Shown one piece after another: positions 40,484 to 51,474 of a stretch of DNA of 64,000 bases. The translations under genes and the position numbers were made by a program. Within the stretch, counting starts at the first letter, position 1. Each line of letters opens with the position of its first letter. Source of the DNA: Staphylococcus durrellii. Its GTDB lineage: Bacteria > Bacillota > Bacilli > Staphylococcales > Staphylococcaceae. The notes beneath the pieces were generated by a model. The model did no database searches. It had not been told where the DNA came from and worked only from the letters and a program-made list of their open reading frames with translations. The DNA lies in the NCBI RefSeq assembly GCF_015594545.1, contig NZ_JADIIO010000001.1, positions 2,232,001 through 2,296,000 on the forward strand, written 5' to 3'.

Positions 40484-41695
40484 TCATTCATTATCTTCGA
40501 TCACTTTATTTTTAGCTGCTGGATAGCCAAATATAAGTACCAATACCGCCATTGTTATCAAGGCAATAATTGCCGAATTCCAATGTCCTGTTGAGTCGTG
40601 TAACCACCCAACAAAAAATGGACCCATAGCAGCAATTAGGTAACCAATAGACTGTCCAAACCCTGACAGTGCAATACTGCCTTTACTTGAGCGTGCTCGG
40701 ATAGAGAAAAATGTCATACACAAACTGAAGCATGCTCCCATGGCTAATCCTATAATAATGATACCAATGACTAGGAATGTTAAAGATTGAGTGAAGAATA
40801 GACAATACCCAGTGATAAATAAAATTACAATAACGACTACTAATACTCTTTGATCTTTTAATTTAGATGCTAGTATTGGAAAGACGAAAGTCATAGGCAC
40901 TTGCGCGAACTGACTTAACATAAATAAGTAACCCGCAGTGCTAGGACTTAAACCACGATCCATTAAAATACTTGGAATCCAAGCTACATTTGTATAAAAA
41001 ATCATAGATTGAAAAGCCATTACCATAGCTACCATCCATGCTAATTTTGAATTAAGTACTTTTACTTTCTTATGACTGTCTGATTGAACTTCTTGATTTA
41101 AATGGCTCTCTTTTTCCTTTTTTATACCTTTACCGACTTTAGGTATCCATAAAATCAAAGCAATAATTGCAAATAATATCCAAAATGCTAATGAAACTCT
41201 AAAGCCTAATGGTGACGCAGTGGATAATGGCACACTTGCCCCACCACCTATGCCTGCAGTGAAATTCATTGTACCGCTATATAAACCGGTCGCCACGCCT
41301 ATCTGTGCAGGAAATGACCATTTCACATAACTTGGTAACACGACATTACCAAAAGCAATAGCTATACCTAATAATAACGTGCCAATAATAAATAAATTAA
41401 AATCTCCTAATACTCGTATAATAAGCGCTGCAATGAGTAATAACGTACTGTAAACAATCGTCCGTGACATAGTTAATTTATCAACGACTTTTGAAACTAA
41501 GGGAGAGACAATTGCAAATACTAGTAATGGGATTGTTGTTAAGATACCTGCAACACTATTATTGATGTTCATAGCATCTTTTATTTGATCTATAACGGGT
41601 CCGACTGAAGTCAGGGGTGCTCGTAATGTGGAAGCCACTAATACAATTGCAAAGACAATCCCCCAATTTTTAGTTATTTTAGCTGATTCATTCAC
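40484..41695 (-). CDS. MFS transporter, CynX/NimT (YycB-like) family
   Basis: 403 residues with twelve membrane helices. The N-terminus STLRAPLTSVGPVIDQIKD and LGIAIAFGNVVLPSYVKWSFP are typical of the CynX/NimT-like subgroup of the major facilitator superfamily, several of which export small organic compounds. Substrate unknown. It lies upstream of the esterase on the same strand with a 66-base gap, and may share its transcript. Confidence 0.83.
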   Translation of the reverse strand: MNESAKITKNWGIVFAIVLVASTLRAPLTSVGPVIDQIKDAMNINNSVAGILTTIPLLVFAIVSPLVSKVVDKLTMSRTIVYSTLLLIAALIIRVLGDFNLFIIGTLLLGIAIAFGNVVLPSYVKWSFPAQIGVATGLYSGTMNFTAGIGGGASVPLSTASPLGFRVSLAFWILFAIIALILWIPKVGKGIKKEKESHLNQEVQSDSHKKVKVLNSKLAWMVAMVMAFQSMIFYTNVAWIPSILMDRGLSPSTAGYLFMLSQFAQVPMTFVFPILASKLKDQRVLVVVIVILFITGYCLFFTQSLTFLVIGIIIIGLAMGACFSLCMTFFSIRARSSKGSIALSGFGQSIGYLIAAMGPFFVGWLHDSTGHWNSAIIALITMAVLVLIFGYPAAKNKVIEDNE

Positions 41696-41891
41696 TTTAT
41701 CCCTCCATTATGTATGTCATTTTACAATTTTTTATTTTATATACCATAACATTGACACATTTCTATTAAAATAAAAATAATAAAATTAAAAAACTTGTAT
41801 TTTTCAGCTATACAGCCAAATTTTTCGGTAATCTAATTTAATAATTTAAAAATTCTAATAATTTTTATATTATTTTTTAAAACCAACAGGT

Positions 41892-41920
41892 TTGCTTTGC
41901 TAACTAAAAAGCGTTAAAAT
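41892..41920 (+). promoter_or_regulatory. Candidate promoter of the DHA2 MFS gene
   Basis: TTGCTT (41892-41897), 17-base spacer, TAAAAT (41915-41920), about 42 bases before the start codon. The rest of the 260-base divergent region is AT-rich with no other clear element. Confidence 0.45.
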
Positions 41921-41962
41921 TTATATCTGTGAAGTTTTAGAAAAGAAAAAGAGGTAATGTAT

Positions 41963-43405
41963 ATGTCATCTGAAATGATATCGACTAAAAAAAGAAATAC
42001 AATTATTTTAGTAATGCTCAGCAGTGCTTTCGTTGCAATGTTAAACCAAACATTATTGAATACTGCTTTACCAGCAATTACGACTGGTTTAAAAATTGAT
42101 GAAACGACTGCCCAGTGGCTTATCACAGGGTTTATGTTAGTTAACGGAATTATGATTCCTCTAACTGCATTCTTAATGGACCGGTTCCATACACGTCCAT
42201 TATATATATTCTCGATGAGTGCCTTTTTAATAGGTTCAATCTTAGCAGCATTTTCTCCTACCTTCAGTTTACTGATGATAGCCAGAGTAATTCAAGCTAT
42301 CGGTGCCGGATTATTGCTGCCATTAATGCAATTTACAGTATTTACTTTATTCCCTTCTGAGAAACGTGGTTTCGCGATGGGACTGACAGGGATTGTAGCA
42401 CAAACAGCGCCGGCAATCGGTCCAACACTTACTGGTTTTCTTATTGATGCATTCAGCTGGAGAGCACCATTTATCGTTGTAGCAACAATAGCTATCATCG
42501 CATTTATTATTGGTATTATTTTCGTGGAAAGTAACAACACGACTAAACATAGAGAACTAGATAAAACATCTGTTATTTATTCAACACTAGGTTTCGGCCT
42601 TATGCTATATGCGTTTAGTAGTGCAGGTAACTTAGGATTCAATTCACCTATCGTTATCATTTCACTAATTATCGGGTTAATTATAGTAGCTATTTTTGTT
42701 ACGCGCCAAATTAAAATCGATAATCCATTATTAAATTTAAAAGTATTTGCTAATAGAACATTCGCATTATCTTCAATAAGTTCTATGGTTCTATTTATTG
42801 GAATTGTTGGCCCAGCGTTATTAATTCCTATATACATTCAATCTGGTTTAGGATTATCAGCTATTCTTTCAGGTTTCGTTATCTTACCTGGTGCAGTTGT
42901 TAACGCATTTATGTCAGTTTATACAGGTAAAATTTACGATAAATATGGTTTGAAAGTATTAGCCATTCCCGGCTTTATAATATTAATAATTATGACTATA
43001 TTGCATTGCTTCTTATCTTCAAATACGCCTTATTGGTATGTCGTTGTTATATATGCAATAAGAATGTTTTCGGTAGCATTAATTATCATGCCGTTAAATA
43101 CAAAAGGTGTTAACGCGCTAAATTCAGAAAACATCTCCCATGGGACAGCAATCATGAACTTCTTACGTATTATGGCAGGTGCAATTGGTACCGCAGTTAT
43201 GATTACTATTTTAGCAATTGTTAGAAAAAGTTATACCGCTCAACATGCGATGACTGAGAGTAAAACTGTTATGAATCAACATGCTACAGTCCAAGGTATA
43301 GATGCCGCATTTATCTTTACGACTATCTTATTGATTATTGGCTTTATTTGTACTTTATTCATTAAAAATGATAAAAAACTAGCAAACAATAACACAAACG
43401 ACTAA
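41963..43405 (+). CDS. MFS multidrug efflux transporter, DHA2 (14-TM) family
   Basis: 480 residues from the second in-frame ATG, which is 8 bases from GAGG (the first ATG is only 2 bases away). Fourteen predicted helices. N-terminal motif NQTLLNTALPAITTGL..TTAQWLITGFMLVNGIMIP is the EmrB/QacA signature, and motif C (GLTGIVAQTAPAIGPTLTGFLID) identifies an H+ antiporter. Probably exports drugs or toxic metabolites; specificity unknown. No regulator is encoded next to it. Confidence 0.88.
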   Translation: MSSEMISTKKRNTIILVMLSSAFVAMLNQTLLNTALPAITTGLKIDETTAQWLITGFMLVNGIMIPLTAFLMDRFHTRPLYIFSMSAFLIGSILAAFSPTFSLLMIARVIQAIGAGLLLPLMQFTVFTLFPSEKRGFAMGLTGIVAQTAPAIGPTLTGFLIDAFSWRAPFIVVATIAIIAFIIGIIFVESNNTTKHRELDKTSVIYSTLGFGLMLYAFSSAGNLGFNSPIVIISLIIGLIIVAIFVTRQIKIDNPLLNLKVFANRTFALSSISSMVLFIGIVGPALLIPIYIQSGLGLSAILSGFVILPGAVVNAFMSVYTGKIYDKYGLKVLAIPGFIILIIMTILHCFLSSNTPYWYVVVIYAIRMFSVALIIMPLNTKGVNALNSENISHGTAIMNFLRIMAGAIGTAVMITILAIVRKSYTAQHAMTESKTVMNQHATVQGIDAAFIFTTILLIIGFICTLFIKNDKKLANNNTND

Positions 43406-43413
43406 GTATAATT

Positions 43414-43451
43414 AAGCAACACTTCTTAATATTGAGGTGTTGCTTTTTTAA
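43414..43451 (+). terminator. Terminator of the DHA2 MFS gene
   Basis: Stem AAGCAACACTTC / GAGGTGTTGCTT followed by TTTTTT. A further 20-base palindrome AATGTTTCATACGAAACATT follows immediately, of unknown role. Confidence 0.8.
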
Positions 43452-43592
43452 ATGTTTCATACGAAACATTGTTATAAACTGCTAATCATTTAGATTATAA
43501 TTTATAATAATTTGATATATTAGTATATCTTTATTATTATTTATAACAATATAAATCACTTGAAAATAAAATAACTTTATTACGTTGCATTA

Positions 43593-43730
43593 CTACAAGT
43601 TGTATTGGCTTAATGCTTTTAAAATTGATGGCAGAGCGTGACGTAAAGAATTTTGTTTTCCCTTTTTAGCTACAATATTTTCAATAGCTAATTGGATCTC
43701 TAGCTTTACCGTAACTTTATGAAGGTTCAT
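43593..43730 (-). CDS. Small ORF, possibly a relic
   Basis: A 45-residue frame in an otherwise gene-free stretch (43452-43857), starting MNLHKVTVKLEIQLAIENIV and ending KALSQYNL with two stops. There is no ribosome binding site before the ATG, so it is more likely the tail of a lost gene than an expressed protein. I do not recognise it. Confidence 0.25.
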   Translation of the reverse strand: MNLHKVTVKLEIQLAIENIVAKKGKQNSLRHALPSILKALSQYNL

Positions 43731-43857
43731 GATTTAGGTATGACGATGAAAATACCTGTTATTTTATATGTATTTATAATTTTAGCTAACATTAATGATT
43801 TTATCCCAATTATAAATATCGGGCTTAATGGATACAACACTATTAAAAATAGCGTAA

Positions 43858-43894
43858 ATAAAAAGCGGGCTCAATGTACTGATTGAGCTCGCTG
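43858..43894 (-). terminator. Terminator of the PepSY gene
   Basis: Minus-strand stem AGCGAGCTCAAT / ATTGAGCCCGCT (one mismatch) followed by TTTTTATTT. Confidence 0.8.
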
Positions 43895-43936
43895 CTTAAT
43901 ATTTATATATAATAAAGGTAATACTACGAATAATAA

Positions 43937-44479
43937 TTAATCATCTTTTTCGTTACTTAGGACTTTACCATTCTTGGCATTAATAGAAATTTCGTGTTTA
44001 GTTTTACCTTTTTTCAAGTCCATGTCATAAACTAATTTACCTTTATCTTTGGATAATGACCATTCACTTACATCGCCATTAAATTTGCTTTGTCCTTTTT
44101 TAAGTGCTTTTTTATAGCTTATTGCATCACTATATTTAAAGTTTTCATTTTTATCAATATGATCTTCTTTTTCAGTTTCTTTACTTAAAACTTTATTAGA
44201 CTTATTAGCAACAATAACTTCAGATTCTTTGCCTTTTTTCTGTTGCGCTATTTTATAAGCCCATTTGCCGTGACTCTTCTCGAAAGCTATTTCTTTAACT
44301 TTTTGGCCACCATATACACTTTTAGCTTTTTTAACAGCTTGTTTTGGTGACGTCTTAATTTGACTCACCTTAATTGTATCGTTACTTTTAGCATTAGCAG
44401 TCTGTGCTCCAGCGCCTCCACTAAAGCCAGCAAGTAAAACCCCAGACAACGCTATTGCAGTTAATCTTTTGAATTTCAT
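43937..44479 (-). CDS. Secreted PepSY-domain protein
   Basis: 180 residues from ATG at 44479 (AAGGAGG 10 bases upstream; an in-frame TTG 6 bases earlier is possible). A signal peptide (MKFKRLTAIALSGVLLAGFS, cleavage near ANA-KS) is followed by two PepSY repeats (~40-100 and ~110-180; the second is KKALKKGQSKFNGDVSEWSL). No lipobox or wall-anchor motif, so it is released or loosely attached. PepSY domains often inhibit proteases or act in cell-surface regulation; the role here is unknown. Confidence 0.82.
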   Translation of the reverse strand: MKFKRLTAIALSGVLLAGFSGGAGAQTANAKSNDTIKVSQIKTSPKQAVKKAKSVYGGQKVKEIAFEKSHGKWAYKIAQQKKGKESEVIVANKSNKVLSKETEKEDHIDKNENFKYSDAISYKKALKKGQSKFNGDVSEWSLSKDKGKLVYDMDLKKGKTKHEISINAKNGKVLSNEKDD

Positions 44480-44630
44480 AAACAACCAACCTCCTTACGT
44501 GTAATTTTCCCATCGTACATTGCATAAAACACATTTTATTCAAAATTTTTATGCACCGAATTTAGAAAACGCGTCACTCTAGTTTTCACTAAATTACAAC
44601 ATTACTTAGGAAAATATTATTTTATAAGGT

Positions 44631-44936
44631 CTATTTTATTAAAGTTGAAGCATAAGCGAGTCCACCGCCGAAACCGACAAGCAATAAATTATCGCCTTTT
44701 TTAATTTTATTTTCTTTAACAGCTAAATCAATGGCTAGTGGAATCGTAGCAGATGATGTATTGCCATAATAGGCTAAACTCATGAGTGCTTTTTCTTTTG
44801 CAATATGAGATTTATCACAAATTGACTCAATCATTCTCGCATTCGCACTATGTGGCACAAACCAATCAATATCTTCCTTGTCATAATCACTCTTACCAAT
44901 TGTCTCATTAATAAGGGTTGTGGTTATACAAAACAT
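44631..44936 (-). pseudogene. C-terminal fragment of a beta-ketoacyl-ACP synthase III (FabH-like)
   Basis: 101 codons, about a third of a normal ~310-residue FabH. The His of WFVPHSANARMIES and the Asn of YYGNTSSATIPLAID, two members of the catalytic triad, are present, and the C-terminus GDNLLLVGFGGGLAYASTLI is intact, but the catalytic Cys domain is gone. The first ~12 residues are unrelated and there is no ribosome site. A truncated gene. Confidence 0.75.
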
Positions 44937-45657
44937 GATGTTTCAAATCTTACTCATGGCACGGTACGAATGATACAACTTAATAAATAATAAATTTTTC
45001 CTAAATATTATTTACGTTTCCGCTTCTATTCAATTTTTTCTAGGTTAGAAGCTTTTTTAATATAAAAACCAACATAAATTTTGAAAAAATTAAAAAATAA
45101 TTGCTATTTAGTAAATTTTAGAAAGATATTATTTTCTATTATGTAGTAAAATTAAACCAATAGAGAGAAAAGGTACAATTTGCGTCACACTAGATAATGC
45201 GTAAATTGTTTGCATCATCAAAAAATCATGAAATGAGGTGAAGCTTGAACACAACGTATTATATAAGGGTCTCTAAAATAATATCTCTATACTAATAAGT
45301 AATATGCCCTTTTGATAGTACTTAAATTGCTTATTTATAATTCCACAAAATATAATACCCTCTACACCTTCTCCCTTACTTTACCCTTTTAAGTCCAACA
45401 GTATTATCGCTTGATAACTTTTACAATTACTTTTTTAGTTAAATAATGCGTTGTGTTAACTACAAAAATAGCCCCTCAAGCTTCTGCTCGAGGGGTTTTA
45501 TTATTAAAAAATAATTTGTTTCATTAGGTAGAAAGACTGCACTTTCACTATCTTCTGGGTAATAATGACCCATTTAGCCCCCCAAATAACCTCATTTGCT
45601 TTTATAAGCATTTATATATCATTCTTGAAAATCTATTAGTATATATATCCTTTTTAG
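44937..45657. other. Gene-poor stretch with two plus-strand hairpins
   Basis: No convincing coding sequence. It contains an inverted repeat ACAATTTGCG...CGTAAATTGT near 45174-45211, a stem TAGTTAA/TTAACTA at about 45436-45462 and a rho-independent terminator at 45471-45500. Together they may belong to a small RNA transcribed on the plus strand (see findings). Confidence 0.5.
45471..45500 (+). terminator. Orphan terminator
   Basis: Stem CCCCTCAAGC / GCTCGAGGGG (one mismatch) with TTCT loop and TTTTATTATT tail on the plus strand, although no plus-strand gene precedes it. Confidence 0.7.
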
Positions 45658-46401
45658 TTAAAAACAGTTTAGTGACTTGGCCACAGAATTAGAATTATCC
45701 TTTATTAATTCTACATTATCAAAATCCAAATCTTCTAAATCTATTCCTACATAAAAAGATTTTTTAGCATTTTTAAGTAATTCGTAATCATTTATGTCAT
45801 TTCCATATGCTATATAAGATTGATTTCCTATTACCTTTTTTAATGTAGAATACTTATTAACTTCTTTAGCTGTAATATCTATATTCCTTTCCTTTTTATG
45901 ATAGTTAATAGATAAAATAGTATCAAATTTTTGAAAAAATTCTTCTAACTTTGCATAAAGTTTTTCAGGTACATCAATTAATATTATTTTGATAGATTCA
46001 GTTATTTCACTCATATTAACATTACTAGCTAATTTATCCGGATCTAATTGTCTAAATATCTTATTTTGTGGATTTACATATGCTGAATAATTAAAAGTGC
46101 CATCAATGATATAGTTTAAATTATTCTCTCTAATGATTTTCTTAATCTCTGTATATTCATTTTGAGGAATATGTTTAATGATTGAGATATCATTATTTTT
46201 AGATATAATCGAACCATTCCCTCCAATCAAAATATGATTTTTAAAATCTTTAACTACTGGAACTAAATCTCTTATCGGACGAGCAGATGCAAATATGATT
46301 TGGTGTTCTTTTTCCAGCCTATTAATTTCTCTATGTAATTCTGGTTCTATAAATTTTCCATTAAAACAAATAGTTCCATCTACATCTAATACAAATAACA
46401 T
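45658..46401 (-). CDS. HAD superfamily hydrolase, Cof/IIB subfamily
   Basis: 247 residues. The nucleophile motif LDVDGT (D6, D8), motif II FASARP, motif III lysine in ITAKEVNKYSTLKKV and motif IV YGNDINDYELL are all intact, predicting a cytoplasmic sugar-phosphate or nucleotide phosphatase. AAAGGAG precedes the ATG. Its strongly A/T-biased, lysine/asparagine-rich composition and position among gene relics next to guaA suggest it arrived with a genomic island. Confidence 0.85.
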   Translation of the reverse strand: MLFVLDVDGTICFNGKFIEPELHREINRLEKEHQIIFASARPIRDLVPVVKDFKNHILIGGNGSIISKNNDISIIKHIPQNEYTEIKKIIRENNLNYIIDGTFNYSAYVNPQNKIFRQLDPDKLASNVNMSEITESIKIILIDVPEKLYAKLEEFFQKFDTILSINYHKKERNIDITAKEVNKYSTLKKVIGNQSYIAYGNDINDYELLKNAKKSFYVGIDLEDLDFDNVELIKDNSNSVAKSLNCF

Positions 46402-46462
46402 ATATACTCTCCTTTATTTACAAATATAATTATGGAATTGAATAGCAGTTTATTAAAATTGA

Positions 46463-46760
46463 CAGCCAAAATTTTACAAGCCTATTTTATTATATAAAAA
46501 TACAGCTCGTTTATGGGTGTCCGAATACATGCAAAGCAATGCTTTCTATTCATTTATTTTCGCAGTATTCTTCTATACATTCCATCATTTTCACACCTAA
46601 ACCTTGTCCTCTATATGTATCTAAATTTAAATATCATAATAAAACAAACCTTTTTAACATCAAATATATGTCCATAGATAGCCTATGTTTTCGTTAATAT
46701 TAATCATAGATAGTAAATAATGGTTAGTTGTATTTAATCTTTCTGGCAGTAATTAGATGT
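46463..46760 (-). pseudogene. Relic of a GNAT acetyltransferase
   Basis: On the minus strand, pieces in different frames read ERLNTTNHYLLSMININENI, GYLW, LNLDTYRGQGLGVKMMECIE, IESIALHVFGH and KRAVFLYNKIG, in the order of one GNAT protein including its acetyl-CoA loop (RGQGLG). Several stops and at least one frameshift interrupt it. Confidence 0.65.
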
Positions 46761-46799
46761 ACAATTAAATTTTAATTTGAACATAACATAACTTTCTAT

Positions 46800-47099
46800 T
46801 GAAAATAACCATTTAGTGACTAGTGTGGCTTGATGGAAGCTATATAACTATTATCCTGAACACGTTAATAAAGCATTATATGATATATGTAACAGCAACT
46901 TTAAACGTATTAAGGTGCATGGTTTAACATTGCAACTATGCAAGAAATACAAGATAGATTAGGTCACGGCACTATAAGTTAGAAGAGATCTGTTTAAGTA
47001 CATGTTACTGAATAGCAACGTGATAAAGTTTCCGATACAATCGCTAACTATATCAAATTTTTAGACGCAACGTATTCAAGGCAAAATAAAAAGAGCTAG
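46800..47099 (+). pseudogene. int: Relic of a tyrosine recombinase (phage/SaPI-type integrase)
   Basis: Frame 46834 reads WKLYNYYPEHVNKALYDICN then SNFKRIKVHGLT, after which about 15 residues (the RHTHAS region) are missing; frame 46932 reads ATMQEIQDRLGHGTIS, then stops, VHVTE and QRDKVSDTIANYIKFLD to a stop at 47097. This is the C-terminal catalytic part of a tyrosine integrase (box II LGH conserved). It lies 48 bases from the 3' end of guaA and overlaps its terminator. Confidence 0.7.
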
Positions 47100-47134
47100 A
47101 AAGTGCACTATAGCAACATTTCTAACTCTTTTCT
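47089..47134 (-). terminator. Terminator of the xpt-guaA operon
   Basis: Minus-strand stem AAGAGTTAGAAA / TTTCTAGCTCTT with TTTTTA tail, directly after guaA. Confidence 0.75.
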
Positions 47135-47146
47135 TATGTTTATATA

Positions 47147-48688
47147 TTATTCCCACTCAATAGTGCTTGGTGGCTTAGAAGTTATGTCATAGACTACGCG
47201 ATTGACGTGGTTGACTTCATTAACGATACGGCTTGATATTTTTTGTAAGACTTCCCAATCGATACGGGCAAAGTCACTTGTCATACCATCGATAGATGTT
47301 ACTGCACGAATGCCTACTGTGTGGTCATAGGTACGGTAGTCTCCCATGACACCGACTGACTGGATGCCTGGTAAGACGGTAAAGTACTGCCATACTTCAC
47401 GTTCAAGACCTTCCTCACGGATAACTTGACGTAAGATAGCATCAGATTCTCTAACGATTTCTAATTTATCTTCAGTGATTTCACCTAATACACGAATACC
47501 AAGTCCTGGACCTGGGAATGGTTGTCTCCAAACTAAGTGTTCAGGGATACCTAATTCAATACCTAATTCACGTACTTCATCTTTAAATAATGTATTGATT
47601 GGTTCGATAAGTTGGAATTCCATGTCTTCCGGTAAGCCACCTACATTGTGGTGAGACTTAATCGTTTGAGCAGTTTTTGTACCTGATTCGATAACGTCAG
47701 TGTAAAGTGTCCCTTGTGCAAGGAAATCTACGCCTTGTAGTTTAGAAGCTTCATCATCGAAAACATATACAAATTCATTACCGATGATTTTACGCTTTTG
47801 TTCTGGATCTGAAACACCAGCTAGTTTGCCCATAAAACGTTCTTGCGCATTAACACGAATAATATTCATATTAAAGCCTTCACCAAATTGTTCCATAACC
47901 ATGTCGCCTTCACCTTTACGTAACAGGCCATGGTCAACAAAGATACATGTAAGTTGATCACCAATCGCTTTATGTAATAACACTGCGACTACTGATGAAT
48001 CAACACCACCGCTCATCGCACATAGCACGCGTCGATCGCCAACTTGCTTACGAATTTTCTCTACTTCAATATCGATAAAGTTTTCCATCGTCCACTCACC
48101 TGTACATTCACACACGCGACGAATAAAGTTACGTAACAAATCATTACCATATTCAGTGTGACGTACTTCTGGATGGAATTGCACGCCGTAGATACGACGT
48201 GATTTATCTTCAATTGCTGCATAGTTCGTGCTTGGACTGTCAGCAATCACTTCAAACCCTTCAGGGATTTCAATAACTTTATCAGAGTGACTCATCCACA
48301 CGTTTTGTTCTTCTGGTAAACCAAAAAATAATTCGTCTGTCTTAGCGTTAATAATTGCTTTACCATACTCACGTTCATTAGCACGCTCAACTTTACCACC
48401 CAATAATTTCGTAGTTAGTTGCATACCATAACAGATACCTAAAATCGGTATACCTAAATTATAAATTTCAGGATCTATAGTAAATGAATCTTCTTCATAA
48501 ACTGAATTAGGCCCCCCAGATAAAATAATACCTTTAGGATTCATTAATTTAATTTCTTCAATAGAAATTTCATGATCATGTAATTCGCTGTATACGCCCA
48601 TCTCACGAATACGGCGCGTGATTAATTGGTTGTATTGACTCCCGAAGTCTAAAACAAGAATTAACTCTTGCTCTTTAGCCATTTCCAT
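47147..48688 (-). CDS. guaA: GMP synthase (glutamine-hydrolysing)
   Basis: 513 residues, starting [20 protein letters not shown] as in S. aureus. It aminates XMP to GMP. The class I amidotransferase half has the triad C86 (GICYGMQ), H171 and E173 (QFHPEVRH); the ATP-pyrophosphatase half has the P-loop SGGVDS (225-230) and C-terminal dimerisation domain ending [10 protein letters not shown]. Its 3' end is a known integration site for SaPIbov-type islands. Last gene of xpt-pbuX-guaB-guaA, 20 bases after guaB. Confidence 0.97.
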   Translation of the reverse strand: MEMAKEQELILVLDFGSQYNQLITRRIREMGVYSELHDHEISIEEIKLMNPKGIILSGGPNSVYEEDSFTIDPEIYNLGIPILGICYGMQLTTKLLGGKVERANEREYGKAIINAKTDELFFGLPEEQNVWMSHSDKVIEIPEGFEVIADSPSTNYAAIEDKSRRIYGVQFHPEVRHTEYGNDLLRNFIRRVCECTGEWTMENFIDIEVEKIRKQVGDRRVLCAMSGGVDSSVVAVLLHKAIGDQLTCIFVDHGLLRKGEGDMVMEQFGEGFNMNIIRVNAQERFMGKLAGVSDPEQKRKIIGNEFVYVFDDEASKLQGVDFLAQGTLYTDVIESGTKTAQTIKSHHNVGGLPEDMEFQLIEPINTLFKDEVRELGIELGIPEHLVWRQPFPGPGLGIRVLGEITEDKLEIVRESDAILRQVIREEGLEREVWQYFTVLPGIQSVGVMGDYRTYDHTVGIRAVTSIDGMTSDFARIDWEVLQKISSRIVNEVNHVNRVVYDITSKPPSTIEWE

Positions 48689-48708
48689 AAGTGTTTTTCT
48701 CCTTTAAC

Positions 48709-50217
<1,509 letters not shown>

Positions 50218-51474
50218 TTATGCTTTTTGTTGGTTCTTAATGCCATTAAAGAAGAAATTCAGAATAATTGCAGATAACGCTCCGAGTACGATACCGTTTT
50301 GTACTAACCATGCAAATTGGTGACCAAATGCTTTAAAAGCCTGAGGAACAGCACTTATGCCGGTACCTAGTCCAACTGAAACAGCTATTATCAGCAAATT
50401 ATTTTGATTTTTAAAATTGATATTACCTAATATACTAACACCATATGCCATAACCATGCCAAACATAGCTATCATAGCGCCACCTAAAACTGGTAATGGA
50501 ATCATATTCGCCATTGCACCAAGTTTTGGAATACACCCACAAATTAGCAATAATATGACCATTCCATAGATGACTTTATTTTTCTTAGCGCCTGATAAAG
50601 ATACTAGTCCCACGTTTTGCGAATAAGCTGTATAAGGGAATGAATTAAAAATTGCGCCTAATACAATGGCTATCCCTTCAGCAGTATATCCTTTACGAAA
50701 GTCTTTGCGCGTTAATTGTCTATCTGTTATTTCACTTAAAGCATGGTAAACGCCAGTAGACTCTATCAAGCTAACTAAAGCAACAATAAAAAAGACAATT
50801 GTAGCGCCAAAATCAAAGCTTAATCCAGAAAATCTAAAAGGTTGTGGTAAGGCAAACCAATGCGCTTCTCCAACTTGTTTAACATCAACTACGCCAATCA
50901 TAGAAGCAAGCACTGTGCCAACAACCAATCCTATTAAAATAGCAATAGACTTCATAAATCCTTCCGTAAATCGTTGCACGACTAAAATGACAATTAAAGT
51001 TATGATACCTAACAAGATATTCTTGCCATCGCCATAATCTTTAGCTCCTTCTCCACCGGCTAAATAATTCATCGCTACAGGCATGAGATTAATGCCAATA
51101 ATCGTTACTACACTACCCGTTACAACCGGTGGAAAGAATCTCACTAAATATGAGAAGAACGGTGCAATAATTATTACTAATATACCTGACAATAATAAAG
51201 AACCATATAATACGCTAATCCCTTTTGTTTGACCAATTAAAATCATTGGCGCTACAGCTGTAAAGGTACAACCTAATACTATAGGCAACCCTGTCCCAGT
51301 ACCTTTCCATACTTGTAAAAATGTAGCAACACCACACATAAAAATATCAACAGTCACTAAAAATGCAATTTGTTCTGATGAAAAATGTAAGCTCGTGCCT
51401 ACGATTATTGGAACAAGTATTGCTCCTGCATACATAGCAAGTAAATGTTGAACACTTAAAATAAATGTCTTCAT
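50218..51474 (-). CDS. pbuX: Xanthine permease PbuX
   Basis: 418 residues, NCS2/nucleobase:cation symporter-2 family with about twelve to fourteen hydrophobic segments. The NCS2 signature is visible at the C-terminal half (FPYTAYSQNVGLVSLSGAKK). It imports xanthine for salvage by Xpt. Its ATG overlaps the xpt stop by 4 bases, giving translational coupling. Confidence 0.94.
   Translation of the reverse strand: MKTFILSVQHLLAMYAGAILVPIIVGTSLHFSSEQIAFLVTVDIFMCGVATFLQVWKGTGTGLPIVLGCTFTAVAPMILIGQTKGISVLYGSLLLSGILVIIIAPFFSYLVRFFPPVVTGSVVTIIGINLMPVAMNYLAGGEGAKDYGDGKNILLGIITLIVILVVQRFTEGFMKSIAILIGLVVGTVLASMIGVVDVKQVGEAHWFALPQPFRFSGLSFDFGATIVFFIVALVSLIESTGVYHALSEITDRQLTRKDFRKGYTAEGIAIVLGAIFNSFPYTAYSQNVGLVSLSGAKKNKVIYGMVILLLICGCIPKLGAMANMIPLPVLGGAMIAMFGMVMAYGVSILGNINFKNQNNLLIIAVSVGLGTGISAVPQAFKAFGHQFAWLVQNGIVLGALSAIILNFFFNGIKNQQKA

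Noticed and set aside
43746..43886. 46-codon hydrophobic frame starting MKIPVILYVFIILANINDF
   Set aside because: Weak ribosome site, and its end runs into the terminator stem of the PepSY gene; I could not support it as a gene.
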